Below, piece after piece: positions 46,436 to 62,670 of a stretch of DNA of 64,000 nt (the first letter of the stretch is position 1; each line of letters begins with the position of its first letter). This stretch comes from Roseomonas aeriglobus (GTDB lineage: Bacteria; Pseudomonadota; Alphaproteobacteria; Sphingomonadales; Sphingomonadaceae), in the NCBI GenBank assembly GCA_016937575.1, contig JAFHKN010000002.1, forward strand, positions 2,170,001-2,234,000. Reading direction: 5' to 3'. The notes below the pieces were generated by a model. The model was not told where the DNA came from, ran no database searches, and saw only the letters and a list, made by a program, of their open reading frames with translations. Both the position numbers and the translations under genes were made by a program.

Positions 46436-46463
46436 GCCCGCCCCCACCACAGTGAGGACGGGC
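46436..46463 (-). terminator. Terminator of the paralogue 2 TM protein gene
   Basis: On the minus strand GCCCGTCCTCAC pairs with GTGGGGGCGGGC over 12 bp (two G-U pairs), followed by TTCGTCGTTG. The G-U pairs form only in minus-strand RNA. Confidence 0.6.
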
Positions 46464-46487
46464 CATCTCTCAGCGAGACGTTGTGGA

Positions 46488-47828
46488 TCAGGCGTGTGCG
46501 GGTTCGCCGTGCAGGCGCGCTTCGACGTCCTCGCGCATCACGCGGTCGGCCAGGTCGATCGGGATGAGGGTTCCGCCTTCGTCGTCCGACACGCCGACCA
46601 CGAACGAGGCCGAGGTTCGTCCTTCGCTGCCATCGGGCAGGCGATAGCGGGCGTCGGCAACGACGACCGGGTTGAAGCGTCCCTCGACGCCCAAATCAGC
46701 CTTCAACGCCGCCAGCGTCGCGTCGATACGGGTGCCTTCGCCAGGTTCGATCGTGACCGGATCGATGGTGGCATCGGCCGGCGCGTCGACTAGCATATTC
46801 TCCATCTCGCTGGCATGGGCATCGGTCAGCATGAAGGTCGAGACGCGGACGTCCTCCGCCTTGACGGTACCCGAATTGGCGACCGTCAGCTCGATCTCCA
46901 CCATCGCTTCGTCGGCACTGGTGCCAGCGCGGATCGGACGCATCGCGAGTTCCAGCCACGGACGGTCGCGAACGGCCGGTGCGGCGTTGGTCAGCGCCGC
47001 GACGTCTTCCGCGGGCGCGTCGGTGACGGTCGCGTCCTCCGATAGGCCCGCTGCGACCGGCTCGTCGTGCTTAGGCGTCATCGCCACGGCGGCCGCTACC
47101 GGAGCAGCAACCGGTGCAACGGCGGCCACCGGCGCCGCAGCGACAGGCGCCGGTTCCTCGACGACCGTCGTTGCGGGCTCCTCGTAATAGATTTCCTCTT
47201 CCTCATCGGCGTCGGCCTTGCGGCGGCGCATCAAGACGAAGGCGCCGACTGCAATGATCAGCGCAGCGATCACGGCGAGCGGCCACAGCGGTGCACCATT
47301 GTCGTTGCTGGTCTGCGTCGTGGCGGCGTCGGTCGGGGTCGCGGCCGGCTCCGTCGTGGCCGGAGCCGCTGGCTCGGCTGCCGGAGCCGCCGCGCTTTCA
47401 GCGGGCGTCGCCGGCGCCGTGGCGGGGGCAGGCGTGATCGCGGCTGCCGGAGCCGCAGCGACAGGTGCGGCGGTGCGCGCGGCGGTCGCGGCGCGGGGCG
47501 CAGCCCGACGCACGTCTGCGCGGCGCTCGTTCCGGGCGGCGATACGGGCGTCGTCGACCACATCGGCAGCGCCCGGAGCGACCGGTGTAGTCGAGTTCGG
47601 GTCGGCGCCCCGCACCGTCGAGCGCTGCGGCGCCTGACCTGCGGTCGAGGCCCCATCCGGCACGCCGGTCGTAGGCGCAGAGGCCTGCGGCACCGTCCGC
47701 ACGACCGGCGGAGGCGGCGTATCGACCTGGGTGGTCGCGTCCTGTCCATGGGCAGGGATCGCAAGGAACGCGGGGGCTGCAAGGAACAGCCAGGCCGCGC
47801 GACGGGCGGGGGTGCTTTCCTGTTTCAT
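46488..47828 (-). CDS. Exported TM protein with Ala/Pro-rich stalk (paralogue 2)
   Basis: A 446-residue protein: signal peptide (about 1-28, ending AHG), motif PPPPVVRTVP, a long Ala/Pro/Thr-rich region, one TM helix (LWPLAVIAALIIAVGAFVLM) followed by RRRK and a Glu run, another Ala/Val-rich linker, and a C-terminal globular domain. Motifs shared with the 40826-42037 gene include the first strand region (ELAMRPIRAG / AFDFRPQRLW), EPGEGTRI / RAGETRRI, and SFVVGVSDD / AFVIGAGDP. Function unknown; perhaps a surface or cell-envelope structural protein. Confidence 0.72.
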   Translation of the reverse strand: MKQESTPARRAAWLFLAAPAFLAIPAHGQDATTQVDTPPPPVVRTVPQASAPTTGVPDGASTAGQAPQRSTVRGADPNSTTPVAPGAADVVDDARIAARNERRADVRRAAPRAATAARTAAPVAAAPAAAITPAPATAPATPAESAAAPAAEPAAPATTEPAATPTDAATTQTSNDNGAPLWPLAVIAALIIAVGAFVLMRRRKADADEEEEIYYEEPATTVVEEPAPVAAAPVAAVAPVAAPVAAAVAMTPKHDEPVAAGLSEDATVTDAPAEDVAALTNAAPAVRDRPWLELAMRPIRAGTSADEAMVEIELTVANSGTVKAEDVRVSTFMLTDAHASEMENMLVDAPADATIDPVTIEPGEGTRIDATLAALKADLGVEGRFNPVVVADARYRLPDGSEGRTSASFVVGVSDDEGGTLIPIDLADRVMREDVEARLHGEPAHA

Positions 47829-48177
47829 ATCGCAGCCTCAATGACCGGCAGATCGATTCCGGCCCCGAAACGGCTTGAATTAGCGGCGAACCGTGCAAAT
47901 CTATCGACGAAACGTTGCGTCGACGCCAATGAGGGGCGGTTTGACTATCTATGGCACTGCGCCTATATGCGGTGCCCTACCACAGTTTCGGGACATGGTG
48001 CGCCGTCGCGCAGTGCATCGTACGAATGGGAACTGTTCGGTTCTGACAGAGGACGCTGACAAGGCTGCCGATTTCCGATGAGGTTATCGTGCGGCCTTTT
48101 ATGCGTCCTTTGCTGCGTCCGCGCCCCGCGGGTCTTCATCCGGGGCAATTGACGGCTGACGAGGCAAAGCAAAAGAC
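47829..48177. other. rpoB promoter and leader region
   Basis: TTGACT (47941-47946) and TATATG (47964-47969) lie exactly 17 bp apart, giving a start near 47976 and a leader of about 200 nt before rpoB. No open frame is convincing. Confidence 0.6.
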
Positions 48178-52347
<4,170 letters not shown>

Positions 52348-52354
52348 CGATCTG

Positions 52355-52466
52355 TCTCCCTCTCCCCGCTTGCGGGGAGAGGGTCGGGGAGAGGGGCAGT
52401 GCCGCGAGCGTCACGCTCTGCGAGGCCTCCCCCTCTCCCAACCCTCTCCCCTAAAGGGGCGAGGGC
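52355..52466. repeat. REP-like palindromic element between rpoB and rpoC
   Basis: CCCTCTCCCCGC and GCGGGGAGAGGG (52358-52383) form a 12-bp stem with a 2-nt loop. A second arm set (GGTCGGGGAGAGGGG with CCCCTCTCCCAACC, then CCCTCTCCCC-TAAA-GGGGCGAGGG) follows. This type of CCCTCTCCCC element recurs in many sphingomonad and xanthomonad intergenic regions. Here it sits inside an essential operon mRNA. Confidence 0.75.
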
Positions 52467-52498
52467 TTTGAAGATTTTCGAGGAAGGGTCTTAAACCC

Positions 52499-56770
<4,272 letters not shown>

Positions 56771-56879
56771 GCAATGGGCGCCCCGGGGTTGCGAAAGCGA
56801 TCCCGGGTGTCGCTGCGACGGACGACGCGGCCGGCAACGCCGGTGACGTTCGACGGCGTCATAGCTGACCTTGTACACG

Positions 56880-56915
56880 CCGCCGTTCGGGGAAGCCCGG
56901 ACGGCGGTTTTTTTG
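56880..56915 (+). terminator. Terminator of rpoB-rpoC
   Basis: CCGCCGTTCGGG pairs with CCCGGACGGCGG over 12 bp (one G-U) with loop GAAG, followed by TTTTTTT. Confidence 0.95.
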
Positions 56916-56935
56916 TGGCGCGGGCTTGATGGTTC

Positions 56936-57263
56936 GTCGCAAGGCGCATGATCCCTCCATCCTCGGCGCCCGCCTGCTCACCGGATCCCTCGGCGCTCTC
57001 GCGTGAATGGCAGAAGCCAGCCGTCGCCGGGTGGTCAGGAGCCCTGTGTCCGTCGCACGAGCCGGGTCATGATCATTGTGCGGAAATTGACACATTCGAG
57101 GGCAAAATTTGAACTGTTCGCATGATGCGAAAGTAACAACCGCACTGCCGTGAGACGCAATCGAGCCAGCCATACCCCAATGTTTACAGTCTCTTAGCTT
57201 GCCACCCCTGTCCGCGTTCCACCGTCCGTACCCGCACCTTACAGTCCGCTGTATGGGTGTCGG
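56936..57263. other. Intergenic region upstream of the porin gene
   Basis: No convincing gene. It contains the palindrome TTCGCA-TGA-TGCGAA (57117-57131) and a weak promoter-like TTGACA near 57088, both candidates for control of the downstream porin. Confidence 0.45.
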
Positions 57264-58742
57264 ATGATCCGTGCCGCCGTTCCCATGCTCGCTTGCGCCA
57301 TCGTCCTCCCTGCTGCGGCGCAGACGGCATCCCCGTCCGAACAGAAGGAAGTGCCCGCTCCCGCGACGCCGGTCGTGATCGGCTATCCCGCCGCCGCCAA
57401 TGGCGATGGCGCGACCGTCGCCGGATATAATCTGTCGCGCTGGGCCGAGGATTGGCGGAAGATGCGCGCGCCCGAGAACCGCGACGATGTGTTCGACCGG
57501 CTGAAGTTCCTGCGGCTCGACAGTGACGGTGACGTCTATCTGACGCTGTCGGGCGAGGCACGGTTGCGGGTCAATCTGACGACCAATCCCGGCCTGCGCG
57601 ACGCCCGCGCCCAGCGGCAGGACATCAACCGTCTCGTCGCCGCCGCCGACCTTCATGTCGGCCCCCACCTGCGGGGGTTCGTCGAGGTGGCGCACGGCGG
57701 GATTTCGGGAGTCGAACTGGGCGCGCCCGCCGCGACCCTGCGCAACGACGTGGTCGTCCAGCAAAGCTTCGTCGAGGCGGCAGGCACCGTCGGCACGGTG
57801 GCGATCGGCGCCCGCTACGGCCGGCAGGAATTCACCGATGGGCCCAATCTGCTCGTCTCGCAGCGCGACAACAATACGATCCGCTACACGCTGAACGGCT
57901 GGCGGGCCTGGGCGCGGGGCCGCAGCATGCGGGTCGACCTGTTCGACCTGAAGCCCACCCAATATGGCGATCTCGGCACCGACGATGACGTCATCGATCC
58001 TGCCCGACGCTTTTCGGGCGTCACGGCCGGCATCGTCGTGCCGACGACGTGGTTCGGCGGATCGAAGCTCTATTTCGACCCCTTCTTCTGGCGACGGCGC
58101 AACAACGTCGGCGCGTGGGGCGGCCGGATCGGGCCGGCGGAGCGTTTCTACCTGGGCACCCGGCTGTGGGGCGATGCCGGGCGGTGGACAATCGACTGGT
58201 CGGCGAACCGTCAATGGGGCAGCTATATCGACCAGCGGATCGATGCGTGGCAGGTGTTCCTGGCCCAGACCTACCGGATCGCCGCGTCGCCACGCGCGCC
58301 CCGCGTGGGCGTCCATGTCGATTATGCGAGTGGCGGCGGCGGCTATGGCGATGGCAAGCTGCGCAACGCCTATGCCCCGTTCGGGAACAACATCTATTAT
58401 AGCTACCAGCTGTTCCTGACCCCATCGAACCTGATCGCGGTCGCGCCGAATGTAACGGTGTCGCCGACCCCGAAGCTACGCGTGACTGGCGAGTATATGC
58501 TGACGTGGCGCGACAATGTCCGGGACGCGGTCTACCGCGCAAATGGCCAGCCCTTCGCGGGCACGCAGCGCGTGCCCGATGCCAAGATCGCCGACGTTTG
58601 GCGGCTGCAGGCAGTGTGGACGATCACGCCGCGCCTGTCGGTCACCGGCCGCTACGAACATCTTGCCGCCGGGCCGTCGCTGACGAAAGCGAACTACCGC
58701 AGTTCCGACTTCCTGGCGGGCTGGGTCAGCTTCCGCTTCTAG
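57264..58742 (+). CDS. Alginate-export-type outer membrane porin
   Basis: A 492-residue outer-membrane protein with a signal peptide (about 1-19, ending AAA). The body alternates hydrophobic and polar residues, as in beta barrels, and the chain ends with a terminal Phe (WVSFRF), the usual barrel-assembly signal. The sequence fits the Alginate_exp family, whose members pass organic anions, sugars or alginate. Its substrate is not predictable. It converges with the GH43 gene; their ends overlap by 4 bp. Confidence 0.78.
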   Translation: MIRAAVPMLACAIVLPAAAQTASPSEQKEVPAPATPVVIGYPAAANGDGATVAGYNLSRWAEDWRKMRAPENRDDVFDRLKFLRLDSDGDVYLTLSGEARLRVNLTTNPGLRDARAQRQDINRLVAAADLHVGPHLRGFVEVAHGGISGVELGAPAATLRNDVVVQQSFVEAAGTVGTVAIGARYGRQEFTDGPNLLVSQRDNNTIRYTLNGWRAWARGRSMRVDLFDLKPTQYGDLGTDDDVIDPARRFSGVTAGIVVPTTWFGGSKLYFDPFFWRRRNNVGAWGGRIGPAERFYLGTRLWGDAGRWTIDWSANRQWGSYIDQRIDAWQVFLAQTYRIAASPRAPRVGVHVDYASGGGGYGDGKLRNAYAPFGNNIYYSYQLFLTPSNLIAVAPNVTVSPTPKLRVTGEYMLTWRDNVRDAVYRANGQPFAGTQRVPDAKIADVWRLQAVWTITPRLSVTGRYEHLAAGPSLTKANYRSSDFLAGWVSFRF

Positions 58743-59779
58743 ATCAGGACCTCGCCGTTGGCCGCGGGCGCGCCGAAATCGGGTGTCCCGTCGGCGCGCC
58801 AGCGCAGTCGCTCGACACGGGTGTGGCGATTGGGATCATAGAGGGGGTCGCCGCTGATCTTCTCGTAATCGCGTGCGTGATACACGAGCACGTCGCGCCC
58901 GCGGGCATCGACCGTGAAACTGTTGTGGCCGGGTCCGTAGATGCCGCGTTCCGCCGATGTGCGAAACACCGGCTCGGGCGACTTTACCCACGCGGCCGGA
59001 TCCATCAGGTCGGCGTCGTCGCGCGCGCTCAACATGCCCAGGCAATAGCGCGCGTCGGTCGCGCTGGCCGAATAGGTCATGAAGACGCGACCGCCCCGGA
59101 TCAGCGGCGCAGGGCCCTCCGCCACTTTGAACCCCTGCACTTCCCACGGCAGCGTCGGAACGGTCAGCCGGGTCGGCTTGGCACCCAGCGTCGTGGGCGT
59201 TGCAAGCGGCGCCAGATACAGGTTCGAGTTCGTCGCGATCCCCGGCTCCTGCTGCGCCCAGGCGATGTAGCGCGTGCCGCGATGGGTGAAGAGCGTCGAG
59301 TCGAGCGTAAAACTGTCCCACGGCGTCACCAGCTGGCCCAGCACCGACCAAGTGCCGGTCATCGGATCCTGGCTGTCGCATTCGAGCACATAGGTGCGGA
59401 TCCGGAACCGCGCGTCCCCGTCGCCGGCCGCGACATAGACGTACCAGCGCCCGTCGATCCGGTGGAGTTCGGGCGCCCAGATATGGCCGGCCATCTTGCC
59501 CTTGGCCGGGCGCCGCCACAGCACGGCTTCCGGCGCCGTAGCGAGCGCAGCGATGCTGCGCGTCCGACGCAGGATGACGCGGTCGTATTCGGGAACGGAG
59601 GCGGTGAAGGTGTAGCTGCCGTCCGCCTGCCGCACGATCTGCGGGTCGGCGCGCTGGCGAATCAGCGGATTGGGGACGCGTTCCTCGCGACCGCGCCGAC
59701 GCTGGGCGGCGGCCGGAAGAGCCAGCGTGGCGGCGGCGCCCACCAACAGCGCGCGGCGGTCGATCGATCCAGCTTTCAT
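58739..59779 (-). CDS. Glycoside hydrolase family 43 protein
   Basis: A 346-residue exported five-bladed propeller enzyme. A Tat- or Sec-type signal (DRRALLVGAAATLALPAAA) is followed by the three acidic residues expected in GH43: Asp in IRQRADPQIV, Asp in TLDSTLFTH and Glu in VAEGPAPLI. It is likely an arabinofuranosidase, arabinanase or xylosidase acting on plant polysaccharide, but the exact substrate is unknown. The 3-prime end overlaps that of the porin. Confidence 0.85.
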   Translation of the reverse strand: MKAGSIDRRALLVGAAATLALPAAAQRRRGREERVPNPLIRQRADPQIVRQADGSYTFTASVPEYDRVILRRTRSIAALATAPEAVLWRRPAKGKMAGHIWAPELHRIDGRWYVYVAAGDGDARFRIRTYVLECDSQDPMTGTWSVLGQLVTPWDSFTLDSTLFTHRGTRYIAWAQQEPGIATNSNLYLAPLATPTTLGAKPTRLTVPTLPWEVQGFKVAEGPAPLIRGGRVFMTYSASATDARYCLGMLSARDDADLMDPAAWVKSPEPVFRTSAERGIYGPGHNSFTVDARGRDVLVYHARDYEKISGDPLYDPNRHTRVERLRWRADGTPDFGAPAANGEVLI

Positions 59780-59797
59780 GTCAGCCCCCTCACCCGT

Positions 59798-59863
59798 CGT
59801 TCGCCCCGAGCCTGTCGAAGGGCGCGCATAGTTTCCCGTGCTTCGACACGCTCAGCACGAACG
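59798..59863. repeat. REP-like inverted repeat
   Basis: CGTTCGCCCCGAGCCTGTCGAAG is mirrored imperfectly by CTTCGACACGCTCAGCACGAACG with a 20-bp spacer. The element lies just upstream of the GH43 gene. CCTGTCGAAG-type palindromes are common between genes of this group. Confidence 0.65.
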
Positions 59864-59887
59864 GTGCACCTTAATCCGCCAGAGGCC

Positions 59888-60160
59888 TTACTCGTCCTCT
59901 TCGTCCGCCATTTCCTGTTCGGCGGCGTCCATGAAATCGCGCGCGGCGTCGCGGTCTTCGGGGTCGTCGAACGCGTCGTCGATATCGGGCGCGATGCCGA
60001 GCATGAACATCAGGCACCACAAGGCGAAGCGTCGCCCCGAATCCTTTTCAAGCCCGAACTGCAGCCGCAGTCGATCGACCCCCGCGGCGACCTGCTCGGG
60101 CGGCAGATCCTGAATCTCGGTGGTGTTGAAGAAGCGGACGAGCAGCTGATCGAAATCCAT
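59888..60160 (-). CDS. Small acidic protein of unknown function
   Basis: A 90-residue protein with a helical, hydrophobic middle (RFALWCLMFMLGIAPD) and a very acidic C-terminus (DEEDE). The start at 60160 (MDFDQLLVRFF) is chosen because the upstream extension contains little that looks coding. No family was recognised. Confidence 0.65.
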   Translation of the reverse strand: MDFDQLLVRFFNTTEIQDLPPEQVAAGVDRLRLQFGLEKDSGRRFALWCLMFMLGIAPDIDDAFDDPEDRDAARDFMDAAEQEMADEEDE

Positions 60161-60241
60161 CGCTGTGCCGTAGCCGACTTGTCGCCAAAGCCCAAGGCGG
60201 TGACGCAAACGCTGATGGAAAACTTCGCTAGCTGGGACGAA

Positions 60242-60316
<75 letters not shown>

Positions 60317-60398
60317 ACTCGTCCCCTGCGGGAGGCGGCTCAAGAGACGATCGGGCGGGCGTTGTCAACCCGCCATGTGTCGGATTATTGCGATTGGC

Positions 60399-60557
60399 AT
60401 GACGACTATGGATGAACGCAAGGCCCGCCTGGCCGCCGAGCTGAGGGCGAACCTGCACCGGCGCAAGGCACAGGCGCGGGCATCGGTCGATGCCCCACGC
60501 GGAGCCGACCGCCCCGAATCCTCATCTGCGCCTGCGGACGATCAGCCCGACAGGTAA
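60399..60557 (+). CDS. Small basic protein
   Basis: A 52-residue protein, MTTMDERKARLAAELRANLHRRK near the start, then a Pro/Ser/Asp-rich tail. The Lys/Arg-rich helix is typical of small sphingomonad proteins often seen next to murA, though murA is not visible here. It overlaps the small membrane ORF on the other strand by 16 nt. Confidence 0.55.
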   Translation: MTTMDERKARLAAELRANLHRRKAQARASVDAPRGADRPESSSAPADDQPDR

Positions 60558-60697
60558 CGCGCCGCGGCCACCGCGCCGTCGCCGATCACGCCGGCCAGCA
60601 GATACACGATCACCACGACAGCGACCGCACACGCGATGTGCGTCAACGATTCGCTGATGGTACACGCCCGAGCGGCGCGCATTTGGCGATGAGCCAT
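60542..60697 (-). CDS. Small membrane protein candidate overlapping pepP
   Basis: A 51-residue ORF, MAHRQMRAARACTISESL followed by one strong TM helix (CAVAVVVIVYLLAGVIG). Its first 55 nt overlap the end of the aminopeptidase gene in another frame, so it may be translated by coupling. No ribosome-binding site or family was recognised. Confidence 0.45.
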   Translation of the reverse strand: MAHRQMRAARACTISESLTHIACAVAVVVIVYLLAGVIGDGAVAAARYLSG

Positions 60698-62454
60698 GCC
60701 CGATCCTCTCCATCCAGCGCCGGGCCGATCTTTTCGACGACCTCAGCGTGATAGGCATTGAGCCACGCCAGCTCGGTATCCGTCAAGAGCGCGACGTCGA
60801 TCAGGTCGCGCTCGATGGGGGCGAAGGTCAGCGTGCGAAAGCCAAGCATCGGCTCGGTGCCGCCGGGAATGGAGCGCGGCTCGACCAGAATCAGATTTTC
60901 GATGCGGATGCCGTACTCGCCCGCCTTGTAATAGCCGGGCTCGTTGGACAGGAACATGCCCGCGCGCAGCGGCTCCGACGGACCGCCGCCGGGATAGTTC
61001 GGCTTCGCGATCCGCTGCGGCCCTTCGTGGACCGAAAGATAGGCGCCGACGCCGTGCCCCGTACCGTGGGCGAAATCGAGCCCCGCGGCCCACAGCGGGC
61101 GGCGTGCGAAGCTGTCGAGTTGGCCGCCGGTGGTTCCCTGCGGAAAGACCGCAGTCGCGATGGCGATGTGGCCCTGGAGCACGCGGGTAAAGCGGTCGCG
61201 CATTTCGGCGGTCGGCTCGCCGATCGGGACGACGCGGGTGATATCGGTAGTACCGTCGGGCCATTGGCCGCCCGAGTCGATCAGGTAGAGCTGACCCGGC
61301 TCGATCCGCGCGTTCGAACCTTCGTCCGCCTTGTAGTGCGGGCTCGCGCCATGTGCGCCGGTGGCGGAAATGGTGTCGAACGACAGATCGACCGCTCCGG
61401 CATCCTCGCGCAGCCGCTGGAGGTGGTCGGAGGCGTCGATCTCGGTCAGCTGCCCCCTGGGTGCTTCCGCCTCGATCCAACGCAGGAATTTCGCCATGAC
61501 GACGCCATCGCGCGCCTGCGCCGCGTCATGGCCGGCGATTTCGGCCGGGTTCTTCTGCGCACGCGGCAGGACGGTCGGGTCGCGGACGGGCAGGATGCTC
61601 GCCCCGCCCTGCTCCAGCCCCTCGAAAATTGCGGCGACCGCGCGGTCGGGGTCGACCGCGACGCGCTTGCCCGACAGCGATCGGAGCGCGGGCGCGAAGG
61701 CGTCGCGCGGATGGACCCGCACCGCGTTGCCCAGATGTTGGGTGACGGCGTCGGTCACCTTGTCCGGCGCGACATACAGGTCCGCGGTGCCATCGGCATG
61801 AGCAAGCGCGAAGGCGAGGCCGACCGGTGTGCGCGACACGTCGGTGCCGCGGATATTGAAGGTCCAGGCGATCGAATCGAGTGCGGACAGGACGGCTGCG
61901 TCCGCGCCCTGTTCGCTCAGCCAGTCGGCGATCTCGGCGCGTTTGGCCGCCGACGACTTGCCGGCGAGCGCGTCGCTCTGGACGATCAGCGTGGCGTCGG
62001 ACGGCAGCGGATGATCGGTCCACACCGCGTCGATCGGGTTGGCGGCGACCGCGACCAGTTCGCCGCCCCTCGCCGACAGCGCCGCGCGCGCCTCGCTCAC
62101 GAATGCGCGGGTGTGAAGCCACGGATCGTACCCGACCCGCGCACCTGCCGGGGCATTGGCGCCAAGCCACGCGGCGATCGAGGTGTCGGGGACCAGGACA
62201 TAGTCATAGTCGTCGCCCGACACCTGCTGGCGCACCTGGAGCGTATACCGCCCGTCGGTGAAGATGCCTGCCCGGTCGGCCAGCACCACGGCCGCGCCCG
62301 CCGAGCCCTGGAAGCCGGTCAGCCATTCGAGGCGGCGGGCATAGGCACCGACGTATTCGGACATATGCTCGTCGGTGAGTGGCACGATGAAGCCGTCGAG
62401 GTTCTGGCTGGCGAGATGGGCGCGCAGGGCGGTCAGGCGGTCGTGATGCGTCAT
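60643..62454 (-). CDS. pepP: Aminopeptidase P (M24B)
   Basis: A 603-residue X-Pro aminopeptidase with two creatinase-like N-terminal domains and a C-terminal pita-bread domain. Visible ligand motifs are IDSGGQWPDGTTDITRV (two Asp), GHGVGAYLSVHEGP (His), SNEPGYY (Glu) and IENLILVE (Glu). It releases the first residue from peptides with Pro in second position. The ATG at 62454 is used; the ATG at 62466 is possible. It is longer than the single-domain bacterial PepP because of the extra N-terminal domain. Confidence 0.9.
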   Translation of the reverse strand: MTHHDRLTALRAHLASQNLDGFIVPLTDEHMSEYVGAYARRLEWLTGFQGSAGAAVVLADRAGIFTDGRYTLQVRQQVSGDDYDYVLVPDTSIAAWLGANAPAGARVGYDPWLHTRAFVSEARAALSARGGELVAVAANPIDAVWTDHPLPSDATLIVQSDALAGKSSAAKRAEIADWLSEQGADAAVLSALDSIAWTFNIRGTDVSRTPVGLAFALAHADGTADLYVAPDKVTDAVTQHLGNAVRVHPRDAFAPALRSLSGKRVAVDPDRAVAAIFEGLEQGGASILPVRDPTVLPRAQKNPAEIAGHDAAQARDGVVMAKFLRWIEAEAPRGQLTEIDASDHLQRLREDAGAVDLSFDTISATGAHGASPHYKADEGSNARIEPGQLYLIDSGGQWPDGTTDITRVVPIGEPTAEMRDRFTRVLQGHIAIATAVFPQGTTGGQLDSFARRPLWAAGLDFAHGTGHGVGAYLSVHEGPQRIAKPNYPGGGPSEPLRAGMFLSNEPGYYKAGEYGIRIENLILVEPRSIPGGTEPMLGFRTLTFAPIERDLIDVALLTDTELAWLNAYHAEVVEKIGPALDGEDRAWLIAKCAPLGRVPSANR

Positions 62455-62500
62455 GCCGCGCGTCATGCCAGCCGGGCGGCGGCGGGGGAAGGGCAGCTTT

Positions 62501-62622
62501 CAATCCCCCCTGCAAGGGGAGGTGGCAGGCCGAAGGCCTGACGGAGGGGTATCCCGCTATCGAGAGGGTGACACCCCTCCGTCGCGCTCCCGCGCGCCAC
62601 CACCCTTGCAGGGGAGGATTGA
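62501..62622. repeat. REP-like element between pepP and the S9 peptidase gene
   Basis: AATCCCCCCTGCAAGGGGAGGTGG is mirrored by CCACCACCCTTGCAGGGGAGGATT, and an inner ACGGAGGGGT by ACCCCTCCGT. The whole forms a long cruciform of about 120 bp. Confidence 0.7.
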
Positions 62623-62670
62623 GCAGGCTCCCCCTACCCTTCCCGCCCCGCCGCGGCTAACGCATCACCC

